DNA of 62,909 nucleotides, taken from IMG/VR virus record IMGVR_UViG_3300025645_000072, positions 1 to 62,909 of that record, one strand, 5' to 3'. Shown here piece by piece: positions 8,765 to 19,023 of the stretch. This stretch comes from a virus. Position numbers and translations under genes: made by a program. The first letter of the stretch is position 1. Each line of letters starts with the position of its first letter. Under the pieces are notes generated by a model. That model was not told the DNA's origin, made no database searches, and saw nothing but the letters and a program-made list of their open reading frames with translations.

Positions 8765-9898
8765 ATGGAATTCAAACAAGTAAAAGAGGTTTCTCCTATA
8801 GAAGAGAAATCAACACAAGAAGTTGAACAGAATCTTTTAGATAAACACGAAGAAAGTTTAAAAGTATCTGATGTCAATGAAAATGTTTCAGAAATAAGTA
8901 ATACTGTAAAAGAAACAACAATAGAAGAAAATAAGGCAGAACAGGATATTGCTGATTTGCCAGAAATAAAAGACGAGGATGTACTTTCTTATATTAAAGA
9001 AAGATATAATAAAGATATTTCTTCAGTAGATGAATTGTTTTCTGAACAAGAAAAAAACAGTCCATTACCTGATGAGGTTTCTAAGTATCTAGATTTTAAA
9101 AAAGAAACAGGTAGAGGATTTGAAGATTTTATTAAAGCCAATAAAAGCTATGATAATTTAGAAGATGATCAAATATTAAAAGAGTATTACTCATTAACTG
9201 AATCAGATTTAGATTCTGAAGATATTCAATATCTTATGGAAGATAAGTTTGGATATGATGAAGAAGTGGATGATGATAGAGATATAAAGAAAAAAAATAT
9301 ATCTAAAAAAAGAGAACTTGCAATAGCTAAGAAATATTTAAGTAAGCTATCGGAAACATATAAAACTCCTCTTGAGTCAAGTGGGGGTTCGTATTCGGAA
9401 GAACAACTTAAAGAAATCAATGCTTACAAGGAATATGTTCAAAAGGCTCAAACTGAAGTAGAGTCCAACAAAAGAAAGTCTGAGTACTTTCAGAAAAAAA
9501 CAGATGAGGTTTTTAACTCCGAGTTCAAAGGTTTTGAGTTCAAGGTTGGAGATAAAAATGTAATTTATTCATCTGGTGATGCAAATGAGATTAAGTCAAA
9601 ACAAGTCAATGTACAGAGTTTTATAAATCAGTACATAGGTGAAGATGGTTTAGTTAATGATGCACAAGGTTGGCACAAAGCATTAAACGCAGCAATGAAC
9701 CCAGACAAACTAGCTCAGTATTTTTATGAGCAAGGCAAGGCAGATGCCATAGGTGATGTTTCGAAAAAAAGTAAAAACATCAATATGAGCTTGAGGCAAA
9801 CACCTCAATCGTCTCCACAGCAAGGGTTTCAAGCAAGAGCGGTTAATACAGACTCAGGAAGAGGTTTGCGAATAAGGAGTAAAAACAAAAATAATTAA
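8765..9898 (+). CDS. Scaffolding protein (predicted)
   Basis: A 377-aa hydrophilic, acidic, helix-rich protein immediately before the major capsid gene, the usual place of the scaffold. Residues 1-85 are Glu/Asp-rich and low-complexity, 155-260 are coiled-coil-like with an acidic patch (DEEVDDDRDIKKK), and residues 265-330 form a more globular part (FEFKVGDKNVIYSS, GWHKALNAAMNPDKLAQYFY). The C-terminus is basic (RGLRIRSKNKNN), a feature that binds coat protein in other scaffolds. No protease gene is seen nearby. Confidence 0.65.
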   Translation: MEFKQVKEVSPIEEKSTQEVEQNLLDKHEESLKVSDVNENVSEISNTVKETTIEENKAEQDIADLPEIKDEDVLSYIKERYNKDISSVDELFSEQEKNSPLPDEVSKYLDFKKETGRGFEDFIKANKSYDNLEDDQILKEYYSLTESDLDSEDIQYLMEDKFGYDEEVDDDRDIKKKNISKKRELAIAKKYLSKLSETYKTPLESSGGSYSEEQLKEINAYKEYVQKAQTEVESNKRKSEYFQKKTDEVFNSEFKGFEFKVGDKNVIYSSGDANEIKSKQVNVQSFINQYIGEDGLVNDAQGWHKALNAAMNPDKLAQYFYEQGKADAIGDVSKKSKNINMSLRQTPQSSPQQGFQARAVNTDSGRGLRIRSKNKNN

Positions 9899-9916
9899 CA
9901 ATTAAAAAATTTTAAA

Positions 9917-11344
9917 ATGGCAGGATCAATAGCAGCAAATCCTACTTTCGCACTACAGCCTAGTGCAGAGCAGGTAGTATTACAAACAAACTATATCACT
10001 AATTTTGATTTCTTAAATCAATATTTACCAGATACTTATGAAAAAGAATTTGAAAGATATGGAAACAGAACAGTAGCATCATTCTTAAGAATGGTAGGTG
10101 CTGAAATGCCTTCTAACTCTGACCTTATCAAATGGGCAGAGCAAGGAAGATTACACACTAAATATGTAGACGTAGTTTCAGCAGCAGCTGCAGGGTCTAA
10201 CACAGCAGTATTAACTATAGGTGACGTATTAGTGCCAGGAAGCGGATCAATCGCTTTAAGAGTAGGTCAAACAATTATGATCTCTGATAACACAGCAGCT
10301 TCAGTTTTAACTAACAAAGCATTAATTACTGCAGTAGATACAGCTAACGCAACTATTACTGTAGCTTATTATGAAGCGGGAGGTCAAGCAGTAGCGGCAG
10401 CAGTTGTTACTTCTTTATTTGTATATGGTTCTGAATTCCAAAAAGGAACAAACGGAATGCAAGGTCAATTAGAAGCTGATGATGATATTTACAGCAATTC
10501 ACCAATTATCATAAAAGATAAGTATGCGGTATCAGGATCTGATATGGCTCAAATTGGATGGATTGAGGTAACTACAGAAAACGGAGCAACTGGTTTCTTA
10601 TGGTACTTAAAGTCTGAACACGAAACAAGATTAAGATTTGAAGACTACTTAGAAACAGCTATGGTGGAAGCAGTTCCAGCAGCAGCAGGTGGTGGTGTTG
10701 CAGCAATTGCAGCAGGTGTAGCTTCAGGAGTTGGTAACAAAGGATCTGAAGGTTTATTCTATGTAGTAAACAACAGAGGTAATGTATGGTCTGGTGGAAA
10801 CCCAAGTACATTAGCTGAATTCGATTCTATTATCCAAAGATTAGACAAACAAGGATCTATTGAAGAAAATGTTATTTTCTTAAACAGAGAGTTTGGATTT
10901 GATATTGATGATATGTTAGCTTCTCAAAACTCTTATGGTGCAAATGGTACTTCTTATGGTCTTTTTGACAATGACAAAGATATGGCATTGAACTTAGGAT
11001 TTACAGGATTCCGTAGAGGATATGACTTTTACAAGTCTGACTGGAAATACTTAAATGACCCAACAATGAGAGGTGGTTTAGTAGGTGGAAAAATCAATGG
11101 TATTTTAGTACCAGCTGGTTCAACTACAGTTTATGACCAAGTACTTGGTAAAAACGCTAAGAGACCATTCTTACACGTTAGATACAGAGCTTCAGAAACT
11201 GAAGACAGACGTTATAAAACTTGGATTACAGGTTCTGCTGGTGGAGCGGCTACTTCTAGCTTAGATGCAATGGAAGTAAACTTCTTATCAGAAAGAGCTT
11301 TATGTACTTTAGGTGCTAATAACTTCTTCTTATTCAAAGGATAA
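9917..11344 (+). CDS. Major capsid protein
   Basis: A 475-aa protein with NYITNFDFLNQYLPDTYEKEF near the N-terminus, ERYGNRTVASFLRMVGAEMP, then IKWAEQGRLHTKY (about 75-87), a pattern I associate with crAss-like and marine Bacteroidota phage capsids (HK97 fold expected). The middle is Ala/Gly-rich and the C-terminus carries RPFLHVRYRASETEDRRYK. Codon use looks more restricted than in neighbouring genes (many GCA, GTA and TTA), as in strongly expressed genes. It is followed by a hairpin terminator. Confidence 0.8.
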   Translation: MAGSIAANPTFALQPSAEQVVLQTNYITNFDFLNQYLPDTYEKEFERYGNRTVASFLRMVGAEMPSNSDLIKWAEQGRLHTKYVDVVSAAAAGSNTAVLTIGDVLVPGSGSIALRVGQTIMISDNTAASVLTNKALITAVDTANATITVAYYEAGGQAVAAAVVTSLFVYGSEFQKGTNGMQGQLEADDDIYSNSPIIIKDKYAVSGSDMAQIGWIEVTTENGATGFLWYLKSEHETRLRFEDYLETAMVEAVPAAAGGGVAAIAAGVASGVGNKGSEGLFYVVNNRGNVWSGGNPSTLAEFDSIIQRLDKQGSIEENVIFLNREFGFDIDDMLASQNSYGANGTSYGLFDNDKDMALNLGFTGFRRGYDFYKSDWKYLNDPTMRGGLVGGKINGILVPAGSTTVYDQVLGKNAKRPFLHVRYRASETEDRRYKTWITGSAGGAATSSLDAMEVNFLSERALCTLGANNFFLFKG

Positions 11345-11362
11345 GATAACAATTTGTAATTT

Positions 11363-11400
11363 TTACCCTCGTTATAAAGACGGGGGTAATTATTACTTTT
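11363..11400 (+). terminator. Hairpin after major capsid gene
   Basis: TTACCCTCG (11363-11371) pairs with CGGGGGTAA (11381-11389), 9 bp with one G-T pair and a 9-base loop, followed by TTATTACTTTT. It probably acts as a leaky terminator or mRNA stabiliser, separating abundant capsid message from downstream genes. A TACTTTTA box at 11394 could restart transcription. Confidence 0.6.
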
Positions 11401-11421
11401 ATAAACTTTAATTTAAATCAA

Positions 11422-12183
11422 ATGAAAAACACAAAAAAAATAGTTTTAGTTAATAAAACTTACAAATTAAAAGGAGATGTTGCTCCTTTAAGTTTAATGA
11501 TACCAGCTAGAAATAGCAGACGATCACCTTTAATGTATTTTGACGAAGACAAGGGAGTAAACAGAGCGCTTCGTTATGCAAGAAATCAAAAAAGTCCTTT
11601 CGAGGACGAGCAAGATGGTAACGCCATCCTAGAGCCTATCGTATTTGAAGATGGGTTTTTATTTGTTCCTAAAACAAATCCAGTATTACAACAGTTTTTA
11701 TCATTACACCCATCTAACGGACATTTATTTATGGAAGTAGATAAGGAGGTTGATGCTACTGCTGATGTTGACACTTTAGATATGGAGCTTGAAGCTCAAG
11801 TATCTGCTAAAGGATTAAGCGTAGAGCTTATGGAAACCATTGGTAGGGTTGTAATTGGATTAAATGTGGACAAACTTAGTTCGGCAGAATTAAAAAGAGA
11901 TATAAGGTTATTTGCAAAAAGATACCCTCAAGATTTTTTAGAATCTCTTAACGATCCTTTATTAATTTTACAGAATAAATGTTCTCAATTTTTGTCAAAC
12001 AATTTAATTATAATGAAAAATGAAAAAGATGTTTATTATAATTTAAAACAAAACAAGAAAAAACTACTAACTGTTCCCTACGGAGAAGATCCTTTATTTA
12101 TATTGGCATCGTTCTTTCAAAGTGATGAAGGACAGGCAGTATTTACTTTATTAAGTAATAGATTAAAAAAACTAGACGAATAA
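11422..12183 (+). CDS. Conserved head-associated protein
   Basis: A 253-aa protein directly after the capsid gene. It begins with a small beta domain (VLVNKTYKLKGDVAPLSLMI, then ARNSRRSPLMYFDEDKG), followed by ARNQKSPFEDEQDGNAILEP and PVLQQFLSLHPSNGHLFMEV. The C-terminal half is helical. It lies between two hairpin terminators and so forms its own short unit. A head completion, decoration or vertex role is inferred from position only. Confidence 0.55.
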   Translation: MKNTKKIVLVNKTYKLKGDVAPLSLMIPARNSRRSPLMYFDEDKGVNRALRYARNQKSPFEDEQDGNAILEPIVFEDGFLFVPKTNPVLQQFLSLHPSNGHLFMEVDKEVDATADVDTLDMELEAQVSAKGLSVELMETIGRVVIGLNVDKLSSAELKRDIRLFAKRYPQDFLESLNDPLLILQNKCSQFLSNNLIIMKNEKDVYYNLKQNKKKLLTVPYGEDPLFILASFFQSDEGQAVFTLLSNRLKKLDE

Positions 12184-12185
12184 GT

Positions 12186-12255
12186 ATTGCATAATAATGC
12201 AATTAATTGTTTAAATGTTATAGAGGTTTCACTAAAATGAAGCCTCTTTTTTTTT
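12186..12255 (+). terminator. Tandem hairpins and rho-independent terminator
   Basis: Two hairpins follow each other. ATTGCAT/ATGCAAT has a 4-base loop (12186-12203). AGAGGTTTCA/TGAAGCCTCT (12222-12231 and 12238-12247) has a 6-base loop and a run of eight T. The second is a strong intrinsic terminator. A promoter follows three bases later. Confidence 0.85.
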
Positions 12256-12258
12256 TCG

Positions 12259-12266
12259 TATCTTTG
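12259..12266 (+). promoter_or_regulatory. Bacteroidota-type -7 promoter element
   Basis: TATCTTTG is a full TAnnTTTG match placed just after a strong terminator and 18 bases before the start at 12285, so it should drive the connector and tail genes. Confidence 0.7.
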
Positions 12267-12284
12267 TTTAAATAACAATTTGAA

Positions 12285-13259
12285 ATGATTAACACAGTAA
12301 GAGCAACAGTATTGTCGATTGCGAATAAAAACAATTACGGATATATAACTCCTAGTGATTTTAATTTATATGCAAAGCAAGCTCAATTAGATATTTTTGA
12401 AGATTATTTTTATCAATATAATAGTTGGATTATAAAGCAAAATGCCAGAGTTTCTGGCAGTGAATATGCAGATATACTAAAAGGATTAGTAGAGGTTATC
12501 GATAGTTTTTCTGAAACAAGAGGTTTAATTAATAATGGTATCAACTTATATAATCTTCCCGAAAACTACTACTTGATAAATAAAGTAAACTACTACCCTA
12601 ACGTTATACTTTCATCTACCAGTACAGCGGCTGGATTAAATACGCTTACTGATGCTAATGCTACTTTCGTTACAACAGGAACTGTAAAACCTGGACAATT
12701 TGTATCAAACACTTCAGTAAACAGTATATACGCTGGATTTGGTGCATATGTGATTAGTGTGGATTCAGAGACTCAATTAACATTATCTGGAAATCCATTT
12801 GGTACTGCAAGTACAGTAGGTAATTCATACACTATTGTAACAACAGCAGGTATAAGAGAAATAGAAAGAGTTTCTCAAAATAAAATATTTTATTTAAATT
12901 CTTCTAGTTTAACATCACCAAGTGCTTCGTATCCTGCCTATGTTTTAGGAGGTGGTACTAGCACCGCTATTGGAAATACTATAACTGTATATCCTGAAAG
13001 CATAACTGGTGCTGGTAAAATTTTATCACAATATATAAGATACCCATTAGATCCTAACTGGACATATAGTACATTAACAGCTGGAGAGCCTGTTTTTGAT
13101 GAAGGTGCGGCAGATTATCAAGATTTTGAACTTCCTGATTCTGATGAACCTAATTTAGTAAATAAGATATTGCAATATGCAGGTGTATCAATAAGAGAGA
13201 ATGATATAGCTACATTTGGAAATATTCAAGAACAAGAAGATAATCAACAACAATCATAA
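12285..13259 (+). CDS. Head-tail connector/ring protein (predicted)
   Basis: A 324-aa protein opening the tail operon. N-terminal helices (RATVLSIANKNNYGYITPSDFNLYAKQAQ) are followed by a beta region with an inserted Thr/Ala/Ser-rich domain (residues 95-185) and ILSQYIRYPLDPNW, then an acidic end with DYQDFELPDSDEPNLVNKIL. This resembles the ring or tail-tubular adaptor proteins of crAss-like phages that bind beneath the portal. The exact ring cannot be named. Confidence 0.5.
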   Translation: MINTVRATVLSIANKNNYGYITPSDFNLYAKQAQLDIFEDYFYQYNSWIIKQNARVSGSEYADILKGLVEVIDSFSETRGLINNGINLYNLPENYYLINKVNYYPNVILSSTSTAAGLNTLTDANATFVTTGTVKPGQFVSNTSVNSIYAGFGAYVISVDSETQLTLSGNPFGTASTVGNSYTIVTTAGIREIERVSQNKIFYLNSSSLTSPSASYPAYVLGGGTSTAIGNTITVYPESITGAGKILSQYIRYPLDPNWTYSTLTAGEPVFDEGAADYQDFELPDSDEPNLVNKILQYAGVSIRENDIATFGNIQEQEDNQQQS

Positions 13260-13262
13260 GAA

Positions 13263-14186
13263 ATGGCATATATAACAGACTATCAATATTATGAAAACGG
13301 AGGGGTTAATCCCACGAATTCAAACTGGGGGTCATACCAATTTGTATCACTAGATGATATAGTAAATAACTTTATGCTAATGTATGTTGGTAATGACAAA
13401 CTAATAAACAATGTAGAGAAATATAATATTTTATTTCACGCAAAGCGAGGTATTCAAGAATTGAATTACGATGCTATGAAAGAAATAAAGGTTTTAGAAC
13501 TAAGTGTTTGTGATCAATTAAGATATGTACTTCCTCCTGATTATGTAAATTGGGTTAGAATATCAATATATCAAAATGGTGTTCTTATGCCATTAACAGA
13601 AAATATCCAAACCAATTGGAGTAATGCTTATTTACAAGCAAACGATTGTAAAATATTATTTGATGAATATGGAAATATATTAAAGCCAGAAAATTCTACT
13701 ATAGATGTAGATAGAATGTCTGGTCAAAAGAAAAGTCTTTATTTAAATTCTAATAGCAGTCAAGATGGTAATATGGGTTATAATATAGATGGGTCTTGGT
13801 ATTTTGATTATAGTGTTGGACAACGTTATGGTCTTAATACAGAAACAGCTAACTCAAACCCTACATTTAAAATTAACAAAGCTTCAGGAGTTATAAATTT
13901 TAGTTCTGGAGCAGCAGATAAGCTAGTTATTTTAGAGTATGTTTCAGATGGTATGGAAAATGGCGTAGACTCTGAAATAAATTTAAATAAACTATTTGAA
14001 GATTTTATTTATGCGTACATAAAATATGCTATATTAACAAGTAAATACGGGGTGCAAGAATACATTATAAATAGGGCTAAAAAAGAAAAAACAGCTTTAT
14101 TAAGAAATGCAAAAATACGATTAAGTAACATACATCCAGGAAGATTGTTAATGAATCTAAGGGGTCAAGATAAATGGTTGAAATAA
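13263..14186 (+). CDS. Head-tail connector/ring protein (predicted)
   Basis: A 307-aa protein. LFHAKRGIQELNYDAMKEIK, then LPPDYVNWVRISIYQNGVLMPL (about 95-120) is the typical adaptor pattern of helices followed by a beta-sandwich. The C-terminal DFIYAYIKYAILTSKYGVQEY and RAKKEKTALLRNAKIRLS form further helices. The order (two adaptors and then the 1607-aa protein) matches the head-to-tail joint of crAss-like podoviruses. It starts three bases after its neighbour's stop. Confidence 0.55.
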   Translation: MAYITDYQYYENGGVNPTNSNWGSYQFVSLDDIVNNFMLMYVGNDKLINNVEKYNILFHAKRGIQELNYDAMKEIKVLELSVCDQLRYVLPPDYVNWVRISIYQNGVLMPLTENIQTNWSNAYLQANDCKILFDEYGNILKPENSTIDVDRMSGQKKSLYLNSNSSQDGNMGYNIDGSWYFDYSVGQRYGLNTETANSNPTFKINKASGVINFSSGAADKLVILEYVSDGMENGVDSEINLNKLFEDFIYAYIKYAILTSKYGVQEYIINRAKKEKTALLRNAKIRLSNIHPGRLLMNLRGQDKWLK

Positions 14187-14187
14187 T

Positions 14188-17100
14188 ATGCCACAGTTTA
14201 CAAGAAATTTTATAAAAGGGAGAATGAATAAGAGCGTTGATGAACGATTAGTTCCTCAAGGTGAATATATTGATGCTCAAAATTGTAGACTGGGATCTAC
14301 AGAAAACACAGAAATAGGTGCTGTAGAAAACTCTCTAGGAAACACAAGGTTAACAACTTTAACTTACGAAGGTCAGGCTTTAGGCTCTGATGCTAAATGT
14401 ATTGGCGCTTATGAAGATGGAGGTAACGAGACTATGTATTGGTTTGTTAATGATCCATCTAATGGAACTTCTAATACTGGAGTTGTAGATATGATTGTTT
14501 CATACGATACAAAAAATGATTCTTTATTTTACCACGTAATATCGACTAGTATATTAAATTTTAACAATAAAAATTTAATAACAGGTGTTAATCTTATAGA
14601 TGGTTTATTGTTTTTTACAGACAATTTAAATCCTCCTAGAAAGATAAATGTTAACAGAACATATCAATATCCTATAAATGACGTTGATCAAATTACAGAA
14701 CAAGATATAGGAGTTATTGTTGCGCCTCCATTATTTGCGCCTACATTAACACCAACTCAACAGGGTGGTGGGGAAAATTATATGAAAGAAATTATGATTT
14801 CTTTTGCATACCGATACCAATATGAAGATAATGAGTATTCGGCTATGTCGCCTTTTTCACCTATATCATTTTCACCTGGTCCGTTTCAATTAGATTATTC
14901 TACCTATGACAATATAGGTATGGAAAACGTATATAATAGTGTTATTGTAAAATTTAATACAGGAACAAAAAATGTTAAAGGAATAGATTTATTATTTAAA
15001 TCAACAAACTTTACAACGGTAAATGTAATAGAGAGATTTAACAAGCTTGATCAAGGGTGGTTAGACAATGTAGAGCAAACCTTTCAGTTTACAAATCAAA
15101 AAATATACACAGTACTTCCTGAAGCTCAAATGATTAGATTGTTTGACAATGTTCCAAGAATAGCTCAAGCACAAACACTAATGGGCAACAGGCTAATGTA
15201 TGGAAACTATGTTGATGGATATAATATAACTAATTCTGATGGTCAAGATGTTTACTTAGATTATGAATTAGATTTAGTTACAGAAAATTTATCATCTGAT
15301 CAAACATCATCTGTAAATAGTGACTTTAACTATTCTATAAATGGTTCAGTAAATGTTATAAATGGTACTGCTAGTTATGATATTTCTGGATATGATTTAA
15401 AAGCAGGCGCTCAAATAGGAATTGACTTTAATTTAGGTCATTCTCAATTTTCAGGTGCGTCAGAATATGTTGATGGAACAGAGCCTTTGAATCAATTTGA
15501 AAATACATTTTTATATAATTTACAAGAAGACTATGCAAATGCACACGACCTAGTGACTTCACCAGGTTTTATTGCTGCAATATCTGAATTTATTGCGCCC
15601 TCAGACTCAACTTGTTTTCCTCCATTTTGTACAACAGGATGTACAAGTGGAACATCTATTACAGACTTAATTAACTGTGCTGTAGTGCCAAAAACAAGCT
15701 GGTACAAAATAGGTTTTGGTTTATCAGGAACAAACCAAGGAATGTCTATAGGTTCTACGCCAGGGAGTAACACGTTTTCTTTGACAGCTCAAGCTATTAA
15801 GTATGAAAAATATGATGTGAGCGTATCTCCTGCTGTTCCTTTAGGAATATTTGCATATGAATATTTTACTGTTCTTCAATCAGAATTTTTATATAGTTTA
15901 AGTTCATCTAAAAGTAGTTTACATAGTGACAGAGATTACGAAGTAGGTATTGTATATGAAGACGATTATGGAAGAGCAAGTACAGCTTTAGTTGATACAA
16001 ACAATACTGTATATGTTCCTTGTGATAATTCTATTACAAAAAACACAATAAAAGTTACTTTAAATAGTTACCCACCTTATTGGGCTACCAAATATAAATT
16101 TGTTTTAAAACCATCTAAAGATGAATATAGAACAGTATACTCAAACATATTTTTTCAAGAAGAAGAAACGGGTAATGTATGGTTTAAGCTGGAAGGAGAT
16201 AATAAAACTAAAGTTGTTTTAAACGAAAACTTAAAAGTTAAGTCTGATACTAATGGACCTGTTTTAAGATGTGTTAATACAAAGGTTCTTGATTATGGTA
16301 GTCAAGTAGAAAATTGGTTGTGTGATAGAAATAGTGATGGAACTTTAGTTGATGACACTTGTGGTCAGCCAACAGGAGTCTATATGCAACTTAGACCAAG
16401 TAACTTTTCAGCTGCTTCTCCAGAAAATGCTTTTATAAACTACGGAGAAAAAGGATGTAAAGGTTCTTATTGTGCTGTTAGTTATGATGTTTCTATTGAA
16501 AATCCAGATACTACAGGACCTACAGATTTATATATTCCATACTCTATACCAGCGGGTAGTATTGTTCAAATAAAATTAAGAGAGCAAAGATACAAGAGAG
16601 GTAGTAGGTGTGGTAGTAGACAGTATTTATATGACAAAACGTTTACTGCTAGTCAAGATTATGATAGTATGTATGCTTTTGTTGAAGGTGATAATATTGA
16701 TTTGACAAATGGTCAGTCAGCTGGATCTGATAGCACTATAAATAATATAAATCAACCTAGTACTTTATATCCTTACTTTACTTCTTTAGCAAGTGGTGGT
16801 CAGTCTTATTACTCTTTTCAAACAGACGCTTCTAATGGTAAAATGTATCTAGTTGGACAGAACGGAACACCTCAATGTAATCCACCAGACAAAAGAAATT
16901 CTTATGGAAACATAGAGATTGTAGTTCAAAGAGCAACTACTCTTATGGTTTTTGAAACTGAAGCAAAGGATGCAAATACAGAGCTTTATTATGAAAATGA
17001 ACAGGTGTTTAATATATCTGGAGGTTATCATCAATCAGGATCTAATGATACAGATCAAGACCAAACAGTGAGCTTACCTGCTGTAGTAAATTTAACTTTT

Positions 17101-19011
17101 AGCAATTGCTTTACTTTTGGAAATGGTGTAGAATCAAATAGGGTTTTAGATGCGCTAGCAACTCCTAGTTTTACTATTGGAGAAAAAGTTACTTCAGTAT
17201 CTGAAGAACAATATAAAGAATCTTTACGATTTAGTGACATAACTTATAGTGGAAACTATAATCAAGAGTCTAATATAAATAAGCTCAATGAGTTTAATTT
17301 AGGGTTGTCTAATTTTAAAACACTAGAAAGTTCTTACGGTCCTATTAGAAAATTACATTCAAGACAAACAGACATACTTACTTTACAGGAAGATAAAATA
17401 TCTTATGTACTTGTAGGAAAAAATTTACTTTCTGATGCTGCTGCTGGTGGAGCTATAACATCTGTTCCAGAGGTTTTAGGAACTCAGTTAGCAAGAATAG
17501 AAGAGTATGGTATAAGTAATAATCCTGAGAGTTTTACATCTTATGGTTACGATGTTTATTTTACAGATTCAAAAAGAAGCTCTGTAATAAATATTAGAGG
17601 TGGTGTAGGCGCAAAGTCAGATAAGCTTCAAATAATATCTTCTTTAGGTATGCGTAGTTGGTTTAGAGATTTGTTTACAGAAAACTTTAATACACAAAAA
17701 CTAGGTGGATATGATCCTTATATGAATGAGTTTGTCTTAACAAATAACAATGAGCAAGTACCTGTTATCCCTACTGAAAGAGATTGTGGGTATGAACTTA
17801 GACAAAACAATTCAAGTGAGGTTGTGTCTTTTAATTTAGACTGTACTTCAACAATAGGTGATGTAGCTTGTGTTTATAATTTTGATTCTGGAAGCGCAAC
17901 ACTTCTTGTTAATTATAATGGGGTTAGTGTTGTTAACCAAACAATTAGCGGTTCTGGAACTGTTACCTGGAATAAAGGTCAATCTTTTCCAACAACTGCA
18001 CAGGTTACTGTGACACCAACAGCTGCAACTTATTCTTTACAAATAGGGTGTCCTCAAACAGAAAATTTAACAGTAAAAAGAATAGTAATAAATTCTTCAG
18101 GAGATGCAGCCCTGTCTTCAAGTGTAAGATACAGGTGGTCTGATGGGACTACAATAAGCCCTTATCAAAGTGACAATGTTATTTTAGAAGAGGATGGAGT
18201 TTCTTTATTTGAGTCTCAAACTGGTCCTTCTTCATTTGGTACAATACCACCTGATGGAGCAACAGTTACTATGCAAAACAGACAGTTAAGTGGAGATACA
18301 TTTCCGTTTGATCCATTATCTGATAAGTTAAAGTATTTAGTTTCTAATACAAATTATAATGAAGCTGATGTAAACACATTAATACCTTTATTAAATACTG
18401 CAACACCAATTACTAATGTAGGTGGTAACACTTATCAATCAAGCTTTACGTACACTAATGCATCAAATGATGACTATTTATATTTAGTTTGGGATTATAG
18501 AGTAGCTACACCAATTGAATTGTGTTACAATGCTACAAGCTCTGAAGGGTCTTGTTGTGATTGTGGTACTGATGCTCCTGTTTGTCCAGATAGAACTTTA
18601 GTGTTCCAGGTATGTAATAGTAATTCAGCTAAAGATGATAACTTCGATGTTTACCTGAACAATAATTACATAGGAGCGTTAGACTTAAATGCTAACTCTC
18701 AAGTTGGTTCTGTATTTATTGCGACTACAAATACTTCTGCAACAATTACAAGTTCAGATTTTGTATGTCCTTTAAACAATATGGTAACATACAGATTTGA
18801 TCCTAACTTTGTAGTAGGGGGAGCAAATACCTTAGAACTTAGAAATACTCAAAATAATAATAATGGTAATTACGGTTCTATTGGTATGAGAAATTACCTT
18901 ACAACGGGTAATAATTTATCTAGTCCTTGCGTGGTAACTGATTTAGTTTATTCAGGAGGTTCAGGTCAAAGTTTTACATTTAATTTTAGTTATGACGAAT
19001 GTTGTCCATAA
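14188..19011 (+). CDS. Tail stabilisation/muzzle-type protein
   Basis: A 1607-aa beta-rich protein. The start (FIKGRMNKSVDERLVPQGEY, then IDAQNCRLGSTEN) is the hallmark of tail stabilisation proteins in large podoviruses; crAss-like phages use the related muzzle protein around the tail barrel. ISFAYRYQYEDNEYSAMSPF, TYPY- and YGRASTALVDT-like stretches suggest repeated beta domains. The region 1075-1210 contains YDVYFTDSKRSSVINIRGG and LTNNNEQVPV, typical of the final propeller-like domain. The last 200 residues are Cys-rich (GSCCDCG, DECCP). The following gene carries a motif often fused to this protein. Confidence 0.6.
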   Translation: MPQFTRNFIKGRMNKSVDERLVPQGEYIDAQNCRLGSTENTEIGAVENSLGNTRLTTLTYEGQALGSDAKCIGAYEDGGNETMYWFVNDPSNGTSNTGVVDMIVSYDTKNDSLFYHVISTSILNFNNKNLITGVNLIDGLLFFTDNLNPPRKINVNRTYQYPINDVDQITEQDIGVIVAPPLFAPTLTPTQQGGGENYMKEIMISFAYRYQYEDNEYSAMSPFSPISFSPGPFQLDYSTYDNIGMENVYNSVIVKFNTGTKNVKGIDLLFKSTNFTTVNVIERFNKLDQGWLDNVEQTFQFTNQKIYTVLPEAQMIRLFDNVPRIAQAQTLMGNRLMYGNYVDGYNITNSDGQDVYLDYELDLVTENLSSDQTSSVNSDFNYSINGSVNVINGTASYDISGYDLKAGAQIGIDFNLGHSQFSGASEYVDGTEPLNQFENTFLYNLQEDYANAHDLVTSPGFIAAISEFIAPSDSTCFPPFCTTGCTSGTSITDLINCAVVPKTSWYKIGFGLSGTNQGMSIGSTPGSNTFSLTAQAIKYEKYDVSVSPAVPLGIFAYEYFTVLQSEFLYSLSSSKSSLHSDRDYEVGIVYEDDYGRASTALVDTNNTVYVPCDNSITKNTIKVTLNSYPPYWATKYKFVLKPSKDEYRTVYSNIFFQEEETGNVWFKLEGDNKTKVVLNENLKVKSDTNGPVLRCVNTKVLDYGSQVENWLCDRNSDGTLVDDTCGQPTGVYMQLRPSNFSAASPENAFINYGEKGCKGSYCAVSYDVSIENPDTTGPTDLYIPYSIPAGSIVQIKLREQRYKRGSRCGSRQYLYDKTFTASQDYDSMYAFVEGDNIDLTNGQSAGSDSTINNINQPSTLYPYFTSLASGGQSYYSFQTDASNGKMYLVGQNGTPQCNPPDKRNSYGNIEIVVQRATTLMVFETEAKDANTELYYENEQVFNISGGYHQSGSNDTDQDQTVSLPAVVNLTFSNCFTFGNGVESNRVLDALATPSFTIGEKVTSVSEEQYKESLRFSDITYSGNYNQESNINKLNEFNLGLSNFKTLESSYGPIRKLHSRQTDILTLQEDKISYVLVGKNLLSDAAAGGAITSVPEVLGTQLARIEEYGISNNPESFTSYGYDVYFTDSKRSSVINIRGGVGAKSDKLQIISSLGMRSWFRDLFTENFNTQKLGGYDPYMNEFVLTNNNEQVPVIPTERDCGYELRQNNSSEVVSFNLDCTSTIGDVACVYNFDSGSATLLVNYNGVSVVNQTISGSGTVTWNKGQSFPTTAQVTVTPTAATYSLQIGCPQTENLTVKRIVINSSGDAALSSSVRYRWSDGTTISPYQSDNVILEEDGVSLFESQTGPSSFGTIPPDGATVTMQNRQLSGDTFPFDPLSDKLKYLVSNTNYNEADVNTLIPLLNTATPITNVGGNTYQSSFTYTNASNDDYLYLVWDYRVATPIELCYNATSSEGSCCDCGTDAPVCPDRTLVFQVCNSNSAKDDNFDVYLNNNYIGALDLNANSQVGSVFIATTNTSATITSSDFVCPLNNMVTYRFDPNFVVGGANTLELRNTQNNNNGNYGSIGMRNYLTTGNNLSSPCVVTDLVYSGGSGQSFTFNFSYDECCP

Positions 19012-19023
19012 ATAATAAATAAT